DNA from: Candidatus Latescibacterota bacterium
Lineage (GTDB): Bacteria; Latescibacterota; UBA2968; UBA8231
DNA: 21,787 bases
Assembly: GCA_022827165.1 (NCBI GenBank)
Contig: JAJDTN010000386.1
Span: 1-21,787 of the forward strand
Reading direction: 5' to 3'
In this document: one piece after another, positions 21,448 to 21,787 of the stretch
Layout: each line of letters starts with the position of its first letter
Position numbering within the stretch: the stretch's first letter is position 1
Made by a program: the position numbers and the translations under genes
The notes under the pieces: generated by a model
What the model was told of the DNA's origin: nothing
Databases searched by the model: none
The model's input: the letters and a program-made list of their open reading frames with translations, nothing else

Positions 21448-21787
21448 ATGCGCGTCAGCTACAGCGACGGCTACTTCGTGCCCCTGCCCGAGGGGCATCC
21501 CTTCCCCATGGCCAAGTTCCCGGCCCTCCACCACATCCTGCTGCGCGAGGGGCTGATCGGCAACGGCGACCGCGTGGAGCCCTCCCCGGCCGGCCGCGAG
21601 GTGCTGCGCCTGGTGCACACCGACCGCTACCTGGACGAGCTGCAGACGGGCCTGGAGCGCGGCGCCGAGCGGCGCCTGGGACTGCCGTGGAGCCAGGCCC
21701 TGGAGCGGCGCTCGCGGCTGGCCGTGGGCGGCACCGTCCTGGCCGCGCGCATGGCCCTGGAGGACGGGATCGCCGCCAACCTGGCGG
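21448..21787 (+). CDS. Histone deacetylase-fold protein (partial, C-terminus off window)
   Basis: The first 113 residues are seen. The start MRVSYSDGYFVPLPEGHPFPMAKFPALHHIL and the block LRLVHTDRYLDEL are typical of the arginase/deacetylase-fold family (HDAC class IV-like/AcuC-like) at its N-terminus; the catalytic His pair and zinc ligands would lie beyond the window. Bacterial members remove acyl groups from Lys, polyamines or small amides. It lies 8 bases after the epimerase stop and is probably part of the same operon. With an aminotransferase and an SDR before it, a small-molecule deacetylase is as likely as a protein deacetylase. Confidence 0.8.
   Translation, partial: MRVSYSDGYFVPLPEGHPFPMAKFPALHHILLREGLIGNGDRVEPSPAGREVLRLVHTDRYLDELQTGLERGAERRLGLPWSQALERRSRLAVGGTVLAARMALEDGIAANLA

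Overview
The window is about 21.8 kb of GC-rich bacterial DNA (by eye near 70% G+C, lower in the first 4 kb) with tightly packed genes, many 4-base ATGA/GTGA stop-start overlaps, and no tRNA, rRNA, insertion sequence or CRISPR array that I can see. The mix suggests a free-living heterotroph of the FCB superphylum, most like Latescibacterota or a related lineage. The clues are a secreted protein with a PNYPNPFNPST sorting-type motif, dockerin repeats and a YWTD propeller, alongside phytanoyl-CoA dioxygenase-type oxygenases, PF04909-type amidohydrolases and CBM9-like proteins. The lineage is inferred from gene content only.

Left part (1-7052, minus strand): a secreted six-bladed YWTD propeller protein (cut by the window edge), a GT4 glycosyltransferase, a SAM methyltransferase-like protein and a MOP-type flippase form a surface-glycan/secreted-protein block. 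Upstream of them lie a small lipoprotein and a phytanoyl-CoA dioxygenase with its own sigma-70-like promoter.

Middle (7226-16309): this is a carbohydrate or sugar-acid catabolic region. It holds a zinc-less MDR dehydrogenase, an enolase-superfamily sugar-acid dehydratase, an aldo-keto reductase, an HpcH/HpaI aldolase and a transaldolase-like protein. It also holds a five-gene coupled minus-strand operon: amidohydrolase, metal-less amidohydrolase paralogue, phytanoyl-CoA dioxygenase, and two CBM9-like paralogues. Together they could oxidise a sugar to its lactone, open it, dehydrate the acid and cleave the keto-deoxy product; the substrate cannot be read from the sequence. Inside this region sits a small regulatory module: a lone Fis/NtrC-type HTH protein of 64 residues behind a near-perfect sigma-54 promoter, with two inverted repeats at enhancer distance.

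Right part (16306-21787): an 848-residue protein on the minus strand joins an unrecognised N-terminal domain and a long coiled coil to a complete beta-CASP metallo-beta-lactamase ribonuclease. It is coupled to a possible 41-residue membrane peptide and a basic Lys/Ala/Ser repeat protein, and through that to the transaldolase-like gene. Divergently, on the plus strand, a HisC-like aminotransferase, a TIGR01777-type epimerase and a histone-deacetylase-fold protein (cut by the window end) form an operon.

Most worth follow-up: the sigma-54/HTH module (8209-8566), the coiled-coil beta-CASP operon with its two small proteins (16306-19263), and the amidohydrolase paralogue that has lost its metal ligands inside a fully coupled operon.
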